From Aristolochia californica (Eukaryota > Streptophyta > Magnoliopsida > Piperales > Aristolochiaceae): a stretch of 64,000 bases of DNA. A program made the position numbers and the translations under genes. The notes under the pieces were generated by a model. That model was not told the DNA's origin and searched no databases. It saw nothing but the letters and a program-made list of their open reading frames with translations. The stretch lies in the NCBI GenBank assembly GCA_029961685.1, contig JARWKL010000007.1, positions 23,569,013 to 23,633,012 on the forward strand. Reading direction: 5' to 3'. Below are positions 23,401 through 35,202 of this stretch, piece after piece (positions within the stretch are counted from its first letter, which is position 1; every line of letters begins with the position of its first letter).

Positions 23401-26274
23401 GTGATAATTCCAAAGAGTGTCTGTAATTTTTGGGCATTGTAAGCACTTTTTCGTTTTTATATCTCTGATTTTGCAATCGTCGGGAAAAGGGGGTGGAGAG
23501 GAATTTTTAACTGAGTGTTGACTCCCAATCCAAAAGTCATTTCTTACAAAAATATAGCCCGTTACGCAAGATAAATCACTTTACAATCATCTATTATTGT
23601 TATGACAGCTTTTTGAAAATGGGCAAAATATTGGATTGTTTGACTAGGGTAAATATCCCAATGCAAGTTCACATGAGAATATAATGAGCGTTTGTTATTC
23701 TCTTTAAAAGCTTGGCATCAATAGCTCATTTGAATCTTTAACATGTTTAAGGCATACATATCCATTTTTCAAACATGTGTAGAAAAAATCTCCTTCTTGT
23801 AAAATTCCAAGTGTTTAGGGTTAAACTAGAGGAATTTCCCAAACTTGGATAACAAAACTTTTGTGTTCATTTGAGTTGTGTGAATAAATTTTCTTTATTT
23901 ACATTTCTTTTTGTTTAAAATTTTTTCCATACATCAACTATAAAATTTTTGTTTTGTTGTGAGCTTTTTACCTTTTTAGTTTTCGGGATGAAGGGAGAGC
24001 GGAAACTCAAAGTTTTGATTTAAGAAAAAGTTTTACTTCTAAAATGGAAAAGCACAATGTACAAATGTAGAGAGAGATAATTCCAAAGAGTGTCTGTATT
24101 TTTTAGGGATTGTAAGCTCTTTTTATTTTTATATCTCAGGTTTTGCAATCGTCGGGAAAGGGGGTGGCGGGGGATTTTTAACTGAGTGTGTAATTGCAAT
24201 CCATAAGTCATTTCTTACAAAAATGTAGCCCGTTACACATGATAAATCACTTTTCAATCATCTATGATTGTTAGGTCAACTTTTTGAAAATGGGCAAAAT
24301 AACGACTTGTTAGACTTGGGTAAATATCCCACCGCATGTTCACTTGGGAATTTAATGAGCGTTTGTTATTCTCTTTAAAAGCATTGGATCCATAGGTCAT
24401 TTGAATCTTTAACATGTTTCAAGCATGAATATTCATTTTTATAACATGTGTAGAAGAAATCTCCTTCATGTAAAATTGCAAGATATTAGTGTTGGACTAG
24501 TGGAATTTCCCAAATTTGGATAACAAAACTTTTGAGTTCATTTGTGGTGTGTGAATAAATTTTCTTTATTTACTTTTTTTATTGGTTTAATTTTTTTCCA
24601 TACATCAACAATAAAATTTTCATTTTGTTGTGATCTATTGGCGTTTTTTGTTTACGGGATGAAGGGAGAGCGAAAAACTCGAAGTTTTGATTTAAGAAAA
24701 AAGATTACATCTAAAATGGAAATGCACAATGCACAAATATAGAGAGAGATAATTCAGAAGAGTGTCTGTAATTTTTAGGGATTGTAAGCACTTTTTCATT
24801 TTTATATCTCGTGTTTTGTAATTGTCAAGAAAAGGGGGAGGCGGGGGATTTTTAAGTGAGTGTTGACTCCCAATCCAAAAGTCATTTCTCACAAAAATAT
24901 AGCCCGTGACGCTTGATAAATCAATTTACAATCATCTATGATTGTTATGTCAATTGTTTGAAAATGGGCAAAATAATGGATTGTTTGACTCGAGTAAATA
25001 TCCCACCACAAGTTCACTTGAGAATTTAATGAGCGTTTGGTATTCTCTTTAAAAGCTTTGCATCCATAGCTCATTTGCATCTTTAACATGTTTTAAGCAT
25101 GCATATCCATTTTTAAAACATGTGTAAAAGAAATGTCCTTCTTGTAAAATTCCAAGCTATTAGGGTAAAACTAGTGGAATTTCCCAAACTTTGATAACAA
25201 AACTTTTGTGTTCATTTGTGTTGTGTGAATAAATTTTCTTTATTTACATTTGTTGTTGTTTTAAATTTTTTACATACATCAACTATAAAATTTTCATTTT
25301 GTAGTGAGCTTTTTGCCTTTTTTGTTTTCGGGATGAAGGGAGAGTGAAAACTCAAAGTTTTCATTTAAGAAAAAAGTGTACATCTAAAATGGAAAAGCAC
25401 AATGTAGAGAGAGATAATTCCAAAGAGTGTCTATATTTTTTATGGATTGTAAGCTCTTTTTAGTTTTTACATCTCAGGTTTTGCAATCGTCAAGAAAAGG
25501 AGGTGGCGAGGATTTTTAACTTAGTGTTGAATTACAATCCATAAGTCATTTTTTTCCAAAATATAGCCTGTTACGCATGAAAAATCACTTTACATTGATC
25601 TATGATTGTTAGGTCAACTTTTGTAAAATGGGCAAAATAATGCCTTGTTTGACTCGGGCAAATATCCCCCCGCACGTTCACTTGAGAATTTAATGAGCAT
25701 TTGTTATTCTCTTTAAAAGCTTTGGATCCATAGGTCATTTGAATCTTTAACTTGTTTCTAGCATCCATATCCATTTTTAAAACATGTGTAGAAAAAATCT
25801 CCTTCATGTAAAATTCCAAGATATTAGTGTTGGACTAAAGGAATTTCCCAAACTTGGATAACAAAACTTTTGTGTTCATTTGTGGTGTGTAAATAAATTT
25901 TCTTTATTTAATTTTTTTTATGGTTTTAAATTTTTTCCATACATCAACAATAAAATTTTCATTTTGTTGTGACCTATTTTCCTTTTTTGTTTACGGGATG
26001 AAGGGAGAGCGAAAAACTCAAAGTTTTGATTTAATAAAAAAGTGTACATCTAAAATGGAAATGAACAATGCACAAATGTAGAGAGAGATAATTCCAAAGA
26101 GTGTCTTTAATTTCTAAGGATTGTAAGCACTTTTTCGTTTTTATTTCTCAGGTTTTGCAAACGTTGGGAAAAGGGTGAGGCGGGGGATTTTTAACTGAGT
26201 GTTAACTCCCAATCCAAAAGTGGTTTTTAACAAAAATATAGCCCGTTACGCAAGATAAATCACTTCTTGTAAAA
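20412..26274. repeat. Block 6: N-T-K then N/K alternation
   Basis: Unit order is N-T-K-N-K-N-K-N-K with boundaries at 20412, 21084, 21754, 22426, 23100, 23773, 24444, 25118 and 25782. The last unit is truncated by a ~208-bp deletion near 26275. Segments about 20.5-21.8 kb and 23.1-25.3 kb have close counterparts at 36.4-37.7 kb and 37.7-39.7 kb. The two offsets differ by two units. Confidence 0.7.
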
Positions 26275-26282
26275 TTCAGAGC
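26264..26282. other. ~208-bp deletion fusing two units at the HOR border
   Basis: gataaatcactt is followed directly by cttgtaaaattcagagc, which belongs near the start of the next unit. The distance between flanking phase points (25782 to 26916) is 1134 bp, not about 1344 bp. The junction coincides with the left limit of similarity to the seven-unit HOR. Confidence 0.8.
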
Positions 26283-27591
26283 TATTAGTGTTAAACTAGT
26301 GGAATTTCCCAAACCTGGAGAACAAAAATTTTGTGTTCATTTGTGTTATGTGAAAAAATTTTAATTACTTACATTTTTTATTGTTTTAAATTTTTTCCAA
26401 ACATCAAAGATAAAATTTTCATTTTGTTGTGAGCTTTTTGCCATTTTTTTTTTCGGGATGAAGGAAGAGTGAAAACTCAAAGTTTTGATTTAAGAAAAAA
26501 GTGTACATCTAAAATGGAAATTCACAATGCACAAATGTAGAGAGAGATTATTCCAAAGAGTGTCTTTATTTTTTAGGGATTGTAAGCTCTTTTAGGTTTT
26601 TATATCTCAGGTTTAGAAGTCGTCGGGAAAAGGGGGTGGCGAGGGATTTTTAACTGAGTGTTGAATTGCAATCCATAAGTCATTAATTAAAAAAATATAG
26701 CCTGTTACTCATGATAAATCACTTTACAATCATCTATGATTGTTAGGTCAACCTTTTGAAAATGGGCAAAATAATGAATTGTTAGACTCGGGTAAATATC
26801 CCACCGCACGCTCACATGAAAATTTAATGAGCGTTTGTTATTCTCTTTAAAAGCTTTGCATCCATAGCTCATTTAAATCTTTAACATGTTTCAAGCATGC
26901 ATATCCATTTTTAAAACATGTGTAGAAAAAATCTCCTTCTTGTAAAATTCCAAGCTATTAGGGTTAAACTAGTGGAATTTCCCAAACTTGTAAAACAAAA
27001 CTTTTGTGTTCATTTGTGTTGTGTGAATAAATTTTCTTTATTTACATTTGTTATTGTTTTTAATTTTTTCAATACATCAGCTATAAAATTTTCATTTTGT
27101 TGTGAGGTTTTTTCCTTTTATGTTTTCGGGATAAATGGAGAGCGAAAACTCAAAGTTTTTATTTAAGAAAAAAATGTACATCTAAAATGGAAAATCACAA
27201 TGCACAAATTTAGAGAGAGATAATTCAAAAGAGTGTCTATATCTTTTAGGGATTTTAAACTCTTTTAAGTTTTTATATCTCAGGTTTTGCAATCGTCGGG
27301 AAAAGGGGGTGGCGGGGGATTTTTAACTGAGTGTTGAATTCCAATCCATAAGTCATTTCTTAAAAAAATATAGCCCATTACGATTGCATGCTAAATCACT
27401 TTACAATATTCTATGATTGTTAGGTCAACTTTTTGAAAATGGGCAAATATTGACTTGATAGACTCGGGTCAATATCCCATCGCATGTTCACTTGAGAATT
27501 TAATGAGCGTTTGTTATTCTCTTTAAAAGCTTTGGATCCATAGGTCATTAGAATCTTTAACATGTTTCAAGCATGCATATCCATTTTTAAA

Positions 27592-30500
27592 ACATGTGTA
27601 GAAAAAAACTCCTTCATGTAAAATTCCAATATATTAGTTTTGGACTAGTGGAACTTCCCAAACTTAGATAACAAAACTTTTGTGTTCATGTGAGGTGTGT
27701 GAATAATTTTACTTTATTTACTTTTTAATTTTTTTAAATGTTTTCTGTACATTAACAATAAAATTTTCGTTTTGTTGTGATCTATTTGCCTTTTTTGTTT
27801 ACGGGATGAAGGGAGAGTGAAAAACTCAAAGTTTTGATTTTAGAAAAAAGTGTACATCTATAATGGAAATGCACAATGCACAAATTTAGAGAGAGATAAT
27901 TCCAAAGAGTGTCTATAATTTTTAGGGATTGTAAGCACTTTTTCGTTTTGATATCTCAGGTTTTGCAATCGTCGGGGAAAGGGGGAGGCGGGGGATTTTT
28001 AACTGATTGTTGACTCCCAATCCAAAAATCATTTCTTACAAAAATATAGCCTGTTACGCATGATAAATCACTTTACAATCATCTATGATTGTTATGTCAG
28101 CTTTTTGCAAATGGCCAAAATAATGGATTGTTTGACTCGGGTAAATATCCCACCGCAAGTTCACTTGAGAATTTAATGAGCGTTTTTTATTCTATTTAAA
28201 AGCTTTGCATCCATAGCTCATCTGAATCTTTAACATGTTTCAAGCATGCATATCCATTTTTAAAACATGTGTAGAAGAAATCTCTTTCTTGTAAAGTTCA
28301 GAGCTATTAGGGTTAAACTAGTGGAATTTCCCAAACTTTGATAAGAAAACTTTTGTGTTCATTTGTGTTGTGTGAATAAATTTTCTTTATTTAAATTTTT
28401 TATTGTTTTAAATTTTTTCCATACATCAACTATAAAATTTTCATTCTGTTGTGAGCTTTTTGCCTTTTTTCTTTTCGGGATGAAGGGAGCGCGAAAACTC
28501 AAAGTTTTGATTTAAGAGAAAAGTGTCCATCTAAATTGGAAAAGCACAATGCACAAATGTACAAAGAGATAATTCCAAAGAGTGTCTATATTTTTTAGGG
28601 ATTGTAAGCTCTTTTTATTTTTTATATCTCTGGTTTTAAGATTGTCGGGAAACGGAGCTGGCGGGGATTTTTAACTGAGTGTTGAATTGCAATCCATAAG
28701 TTGTTTCTTACATAAATATAGCCCGTTACTCATGATAAATTACTTTACAATTATCTAAGATTGTTAGGTCAAATTTTTGAAAATGGGCAAAATAAAGACT
28801 TGTTAGACTCGGGTAAATATCCCACCCCACGTTCACTTGACAATTTAATGAGCATTTGTTATTCTATTTAAAAGCTTTGGATCCATAGGTCATTTGAACA
28901 TTTGAATCTTTAACATATTTTTGAAGCATGCGTATGCATTTTTAAAACAAGTGTAGAAAAAATCTCCTTCTTGTAAAATTCCAAGCTATTTGGATTGGAC
29001 AAGTGGAATTTCCCAAACTTGGATAACAAAACTTTTGTGTTCATTTGTGTTGTGTTAATAAATTTTTTTTATTGACATTAGTTATTGTTTTAAATTTTTT
29101 CCACACATCAACTATAAATGTTTTATATTGTTGTGATCTATTTGCTTTTTTTGTTTACGGGATGAAGGGAGAGCGAAAACTCAAAGTTTTATTTCAGAAA
29201 AAAAGTGTACATCTAAAATGGAAGTGCACAATGCAAAAATGTAGAGAGAGATATTCCAAAGAGTGTCTGTAATTTTTGGGGATCGTAAACACTTTTTTAT
29301 TTTTATTTCTAAGGTTTTGTAATTGTCGGGAAAAGGGGGAGGCGGGGGGTTTTTTAACTGAGGGTTGACTTCCAATCCATAAGTCATTTATTACAAAAAT
29401 ATAGCCCATTACGCATGATAAATCACTTTGCAAACATCTATGATTGTTAAGTCAACTTTTTCAAATGAGCAAAATAATGGCTTGTTTGACTCGGCTAATA
29501 TCCCACCGCATGTTCACTTGAGAATTTAATGAGAGTTTGTTATTCTCTTTAAAAGCTTTGGATCCATCGGTCATTTGAATCTTCAACATGTTTCTAGCAT
29601 GCATATCCATTTTTAAAACATGTGTAAAAAATATCTCCTTCATGTAAAATTCCAAGATATTAGTGTTGGACTAGTGGTATTTTCCAAACTTGGATAACAA
29701 AACATTTGTGTTCATTTGTGGTGTGTGAATAAATTTTCTTTATAAACTTTTTTTATTGTTTTAAAATTTTTGCGTAGATCAACTATAAAATTTTCATTTT
29801 GTTGGGATCTTTTTGCCTTTTTTGTTTACGGGATGAAGGAAGAGCGAAAAATTCAAAGTTTTGATTGAAGAAAAAAGTATACATAAAAAATGGAAATGCA
29901 CAATACACAAATGTAGAGAGAGATAATTCCAAAGAGTGTCTGTAATTTTTAGGGATTGTAGGCACTTTTTCATTTTTATATCTCAGGTTTTGCAATCGTC
30001 GGGAAAAGGGGGAGGCGTGAGATTATTAACTTAGTGTTGACTTCCAATCCATAAGTCATTTCTTACAAAAATATAGCCCGTTACGCATTATAAATCACTT
30101 TACAATCATCTATGATTGTTAAGTCAACTTTTTAAAAATGGGCAAAATAATGGCTCTTTTGACTCGGGCAAATATCCTACTACACGTTCAATTGAGAATT
30201 AAATGAACGATTGTTATTATCTTTAAAAGCTTTGGATCCATAGGTCATTTGAATCTTTAACATGATTTAAGCATGCATATGCATTTTTAAAACATGTGTA
30301 GAAAAAGACTCCTTCATGTAAAATTCCAAAGCTATTAGGGTTGGACAAGTGGAATTTCCCAAACATGGATAACAAAACTTTTGTGTTCATTTGTGGTGTG
30401 TGAATAAATTTTCTTTATTTCATTTTTTTATTGTTTTAATTTTTTTTCCGTACATCAACAATATAATTTTCATTTTGTTGTGATCTATTTACCTTTTTTG

Positions 30501-32314
30501 TTTACGGGATGAAGGGCGTGCAAAGAACTCGAAGTTTTGACTTAAGAAAAAAGTGTGCATCAAAAATTGAAATTCACAATGCACAAATGTAGAGAGAGAT
30601 AATTCGAAAGAGTGTTTGTAATTTTTAGGGATTGTAAGCACTTTTTCGTTTTTATATCTCAGGTTTTGCAATTGTCGGGAAAAGGGTGAGGCGGGGGATT
30701 TTAAACTAAGTGTTGACTCCCAATCCAAAAGTCATTTCTTAAAAAAAATAACCCGTTACGCGTGATAAATCACTTTACAATCATCTATGATTGTTATATC
30801 AACTTTTTACAAATGGCCAAAATAATGGATTATTTGACTCGGGTAAATATCCCACCGCAAGTTCACTTGAGAATTTAATGAGCGTTTGTTATTCTCTTTA
30901 AAAACTATGCATCCATAGCTCATTTGAATCTTTAACATGTTTCAAGCATGCATATCCATTTTTAAAACATGTGTAGAAAAAATCTTCTTGTTGTAAAATT
31001 CAGAGCTATTAGTGTTAAACTAGTGGAATTTCCCAAACTTGGAGAACAAAAATTTTGTGTTCATTTGTGTTGTGTGAATAAATTTTATTTATTTACATTT
31101 TTATTTTTTTAAATTTTTTCCAAACATCAAAGATAAAATTTTCATTTTGTTGTGAGCTTTTTGCCTTTTTTGTTTTCGGGATGAAGGGAGAGCGAAAACT
31201 CAAAGTTTTGATTTAAGAAAAAAGTGTACATCTAAAATGGAAATTCACAACGCACAAATGTAGAGAGAGATTAATCCAAAGAGCGTCTATATTTTTTAGG
31301 GATTGTAAGCTCTTTTCAGTTTTAATATCTCAGGTTTAGAAGTCGTCGGGAAAAGGGGGTGGTAGGGGATTTTTAACTGAGTGTTGAATTGCAATCCATA
31401 AGTCATTAATTTCAAAAATATAGCCCGTTACTCATGATAAATCACTTTACAATCATCTATGATTGTTAGGTCCACTTTTTTAAAATGGGCAAAATAATCA
31501 CTTGTTAGACTCGGGTAGATATCCCACTCCACGCTCACATGAAAATTTAATGAGCGTTTGTTATTCTCTTTAAAAGATTTGCATCCATAGCTTATTTGAA
31601 TCTTTAACATGTTTCAAGCATGGATATCCATTTTTAAAACATGTGTAGAAAAAATCTCCTTCTTGTAAAATTCCAAGCTATTAGCGTTAAACTAGTTGAA
31701 TTTCCCAAACTTGGAAAAAAAAACTTTTGTGTTCATTTGTGTTGTGTGAATATATTTTATTTATTTACATTTGTCATTGTTTTTAATTTTTTCTATACAT
31801 CAACTATAAAATTTTCATTTTGTTGTGAGCTTTTTGCCTTTTATGTTTTCGGGATGAAAGGAGAGCGAAAACTCAAAGTTTTTATTTAAGAAAAAAATGT
31901 ACATCTAAAATGGAAAATCACAATGCACAAATTTAGAGAGAGATAACTCAAAAGAGTGTCTATATTTTTAGGGATTGTAAGCTCTTTTTAGTTTTTATAT
32001 CTCAGGTTTTGCAATCGTCAGGAAAAGGGGGTGGCGGGGGATTTTTAACTGAGTATTGAATTGCAATCCATAAGTCATTTCTTAAAAAAATATAGCCCGT
32101 TACAATTGCATTCTAAATCACTTTACAATATTCTATGATTGTTAGGTCAACTTTTTGAAAATGGGCAAAATAATAACTTGTTAGACTCGAGTCAATATCC
32201 CACCGCACGATCACTTGAGAATTTAATGAGCGTTTTTTATTCTCTTTAAAAACTTTGGATCCATAGGTCATTAGAATCTTTAACATGTTTCAAGCATGCA
32301 TATCCATTTTTAAA
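27592..32314. repeat. Seven-unit HOR, copy 1
   Basis: Unit boundaries are 27592 (K), 28265 (N), 28947 (T), 29618 (T), 30292 (K), 30967 (N) and 31639 (N). The N unit starting at 28265 is 682 bp long. Part of the excess is an 8-bp tandem duplication of catttgaa at 28891-28906 that the second copy lacks. Confidence 0.8.
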
Positions 32315-33659
32315 ACATGTGTAGAAAAAAACTCCTTCATGTAAAATTCCAATATATTAGTGTTGGACTAGTGGATCTTCCCAAACATGGATAACAAAAC
32401 GTTTGTGTTCATTTGAGGTGTGTGAATAATTTTACTTTATTTACTTTTTAATTGTTTTAAATTTTTTCTGTACATTAACAATAAAATTTTCATTTTGTTG
32501 TGATCTATTTGCCTTTTATGTTTACGGGATGAAGGGAGAGTAAAAAACTCAAAGTTTTGATTTGAGAAAAAAGTGTACATCTATAATGGAAATGCACAAT
32601 GCACAAATGTAGAAAGAGATAATTCCAAAGAGTGTCTATAATTTTTAGGGATTGTAAGCACTTTTTTGTTTTGATATCTCAGGTTTTGCAATAGTCGGGA
32701 AAAGGGGGAGGCGGGGGATTTTTAACTGATTGTTGACTCCCAAACCAAATGTCATTTCTTACAAAAATATAGCGTGTTATGCATGATAAATCACATTACA
32801 ATCATCTATGATTGTTATGTCAGCTTTTTTCAAATGGGCAAAATAATGGATTGTTTGACACGGGTAAATATCCCACCGCAAGTTCACTTGAGAATTTAAT
32901 GAGCGTTTTTTATTCTCATTAAAAGCTTTGCATCCATAGCTCATCTGAATCTTTAACATGTTTCAAGCATGCATATCCATTTTTAAAGCATGTGTAGAAG
33001 AAATTGCTCTCTTGTAAAGTTCAGAGCTATTAGGTTAAACTAGTGGAATTTATCAAACTTTGATATGAAAACTTTTGTGTTCATTTGTGTTGTGTGAATA
33101 AATTTTCTTTATTTAAATTTTTATTGTTTTAAATTTTTTCCATACATCAACTATAAAATTTTCATTTTGTGGTGATCTTTTTGCCTTTTTTCTTTTCGGG
33201 ATGAAGGAAGAGCGAAAACTCAAAGTTTTGATTTAAGAAAAAAATGTACATCTAAAACGGAAAAGCACAATGCACAAATGTACAAAGTGATAATTCCAAA
33301 GAGTGTCTGTATTTTTTAGGGATTTTAAGCTCTTTTTAGCTTTTATATCTCAGGTTTTGCGATCGTCAGGAAACGGCGGTGGCGGGGATTTTTAACTGAG
33401 TGTTGAATTGCAATCCATAAGTCATTTCTTACATAAATATACCCCGTTACTCATGATAAATCACTTTACAATCATCTAATATTGTTAGGTCAAATTTTTG
33501 AAAATGGGCAAAATAATGAGTTGTTAGACTCGGGTAAATATCCCACCGCACGTTCACTTGACAATTTAAAGAGCGTTTGTTATTCTATTTAAAAGCTTTA
33601 GATCCATAGGTCATTTGAATCTTTAACATATTTTTGAAGCATGCATATCCATTTTTAAA

Positions 33660-34331
33660 ACATGTGAAGAAAAAATCACCTTCTTGTAAAATTCCAAGCT
33701 ATTAGGGTTGGACAAGTGGAATTTCCCAAACTTGGATAACAAAACTTTTGTGTTCATTTGCGGTGTGTGAATAAATTTTCTTTATTGACATTAGTTATTG
33801 TTTTAAATTTTTTCCACACATCAACTATAAATATTTTATATTGTTGTGATCTAGTTGCCTTTTTTGTTTACGGGATGAAGGGAGAGCGAAAACTCAAAGT
33901 TTTTTTTAAGAAAAAAGTGTACATCTAAAATGGAAATGTACAATGCAAAAATGTAGAGAGAGATATTCCAAAGAGTTTTTGTAATTTTTGGGGATCGTAA
34001 ACACTTTTTCGTTTTTATTTCTAAGGTTTTGTAATTGTCGGGAAAAGGGGGAGGCAGGGGGATTTTTAACTGAGGGTTGACTTCCAATCCATAAGTCATT
34101 TCTTACAAAAATATAGCCCGTTACGCATGATAAATCACTTTACAATCATCTATGATTGTTAAGTCAACTTTTTGAAAATGGGCAAAATAATGGTTTGTTT
34201 GACTCGGGCAAATATCCCACCACATGTTCACTTGAGAATTTAATGAGCGTTTGTTATTCTCTTTAAAAGCTTTGGATCCATAGGTCATTTGAATCTTCAA
34301 CATGTTTCTAGCATGCATATCCATTTTTAAA
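33660..34331 (+). repeat. Exemplar of T-type monomer
   Basis: A 672-bp unit typical of type T. Diagnostic sites are: gacattagttattg and cacacatcaactat in the left half; gatct...gttgcc followed by gtttacggg; gaaatg in place of gaaaag before the acaatgca motif; a ggatcgtaa variant of the ggattgtaa site; atttctaaggtttt (other types have ctcaggtttt); ttgacttccaatccataag; tttgtttgactcgggcaaat with C in gggcaaat (N and K have gggtaaat); and a ctagcatgcatatcc ending rather than caagcatgc. T units retain the GGATCC next to AAGCTT. Confidence 0.8.
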
Positions 34332-35185
34332 ACATGTGTAGAAAAAATCTCCTTCATGTGAAATTCCAAGTTATTAGTGTTGCACTAGTGGAATTTTCCT
34401 AACTTGGATAACAAAACATTTGTGTTCATTTGTGGTGTGTGAATAAATTTTCTTTACATAATTTTTTTATTGTTTTAAATTTTTTGCGTAGATCAACTAT
34501 TAAATTTTCATTTTGTTGTGATCTATTCGCCTTTTTTGTTTACGGGATGAAGGGAGAGCGAAAAACTCGAAGTTTTGATTTAAGAAAAAAGTATACCTAA
34601 AAAATGGAAATACGTAATGCACAAATGTAGAGAGAGATAATTCCAAAGAGTGTCTGTAATTTTTAGGGATTGTAAGCACTTTTTCGTTATTATATCTTAG
34701 GTTTTGCAATCGTCGGGAAAAGGGAGAGGCGTGGGATTTTTTACTTGGTGTTGACTTCCAATCCAAAAGTCATTTCTTACAAAAATATAGCCCGTTACGC
34801 ATGATAAATCACTTTACAATCATCTATGATTGTTAAGTCAACTTTTTAAAAATGGACAAAATAATGGCTCTTTTGACTCGGGCAAATATCCTACTACACG
34901 TTCACTTGAGAATTTAATGAACGTTTGTTATTATCTTTAAAAGCTTTGGATCCATAGGTCATTTGAATCTTTAACATGTTTTAAGCATGCATATCCATTT
35001 TTAAAACATGTGTAGAAAAAATCTCCTTCATGTAAAATTCCTAAGCTATTAGGTTGGACAAGTGGAATTTCCCAAATATGGATAACAAAAGTTTTGTGTT
35101 CATTTGTGGTGTGTGAATAAATTTTCTTTATTTAATTTTTTATTGTTTTAAATTTTTTCCGTACATCAACAATAAAATTTTCATT

Positions 35186-35202
35186 TTGTTGTGAAGGGAG
35201 AA
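35186..35202. other. ~29-bp deletion in a K unit of HOR copy 2
   Basis: ttgttgtga is fused to agggagaacaaag, skipping the tctatttgcc...cgggatg segment. A tga trinucleotide is present on both sides. The unit 35006-35650 is 645 bp, and the equivalent unit in copy 1 is intact. Confidence 0.8.
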
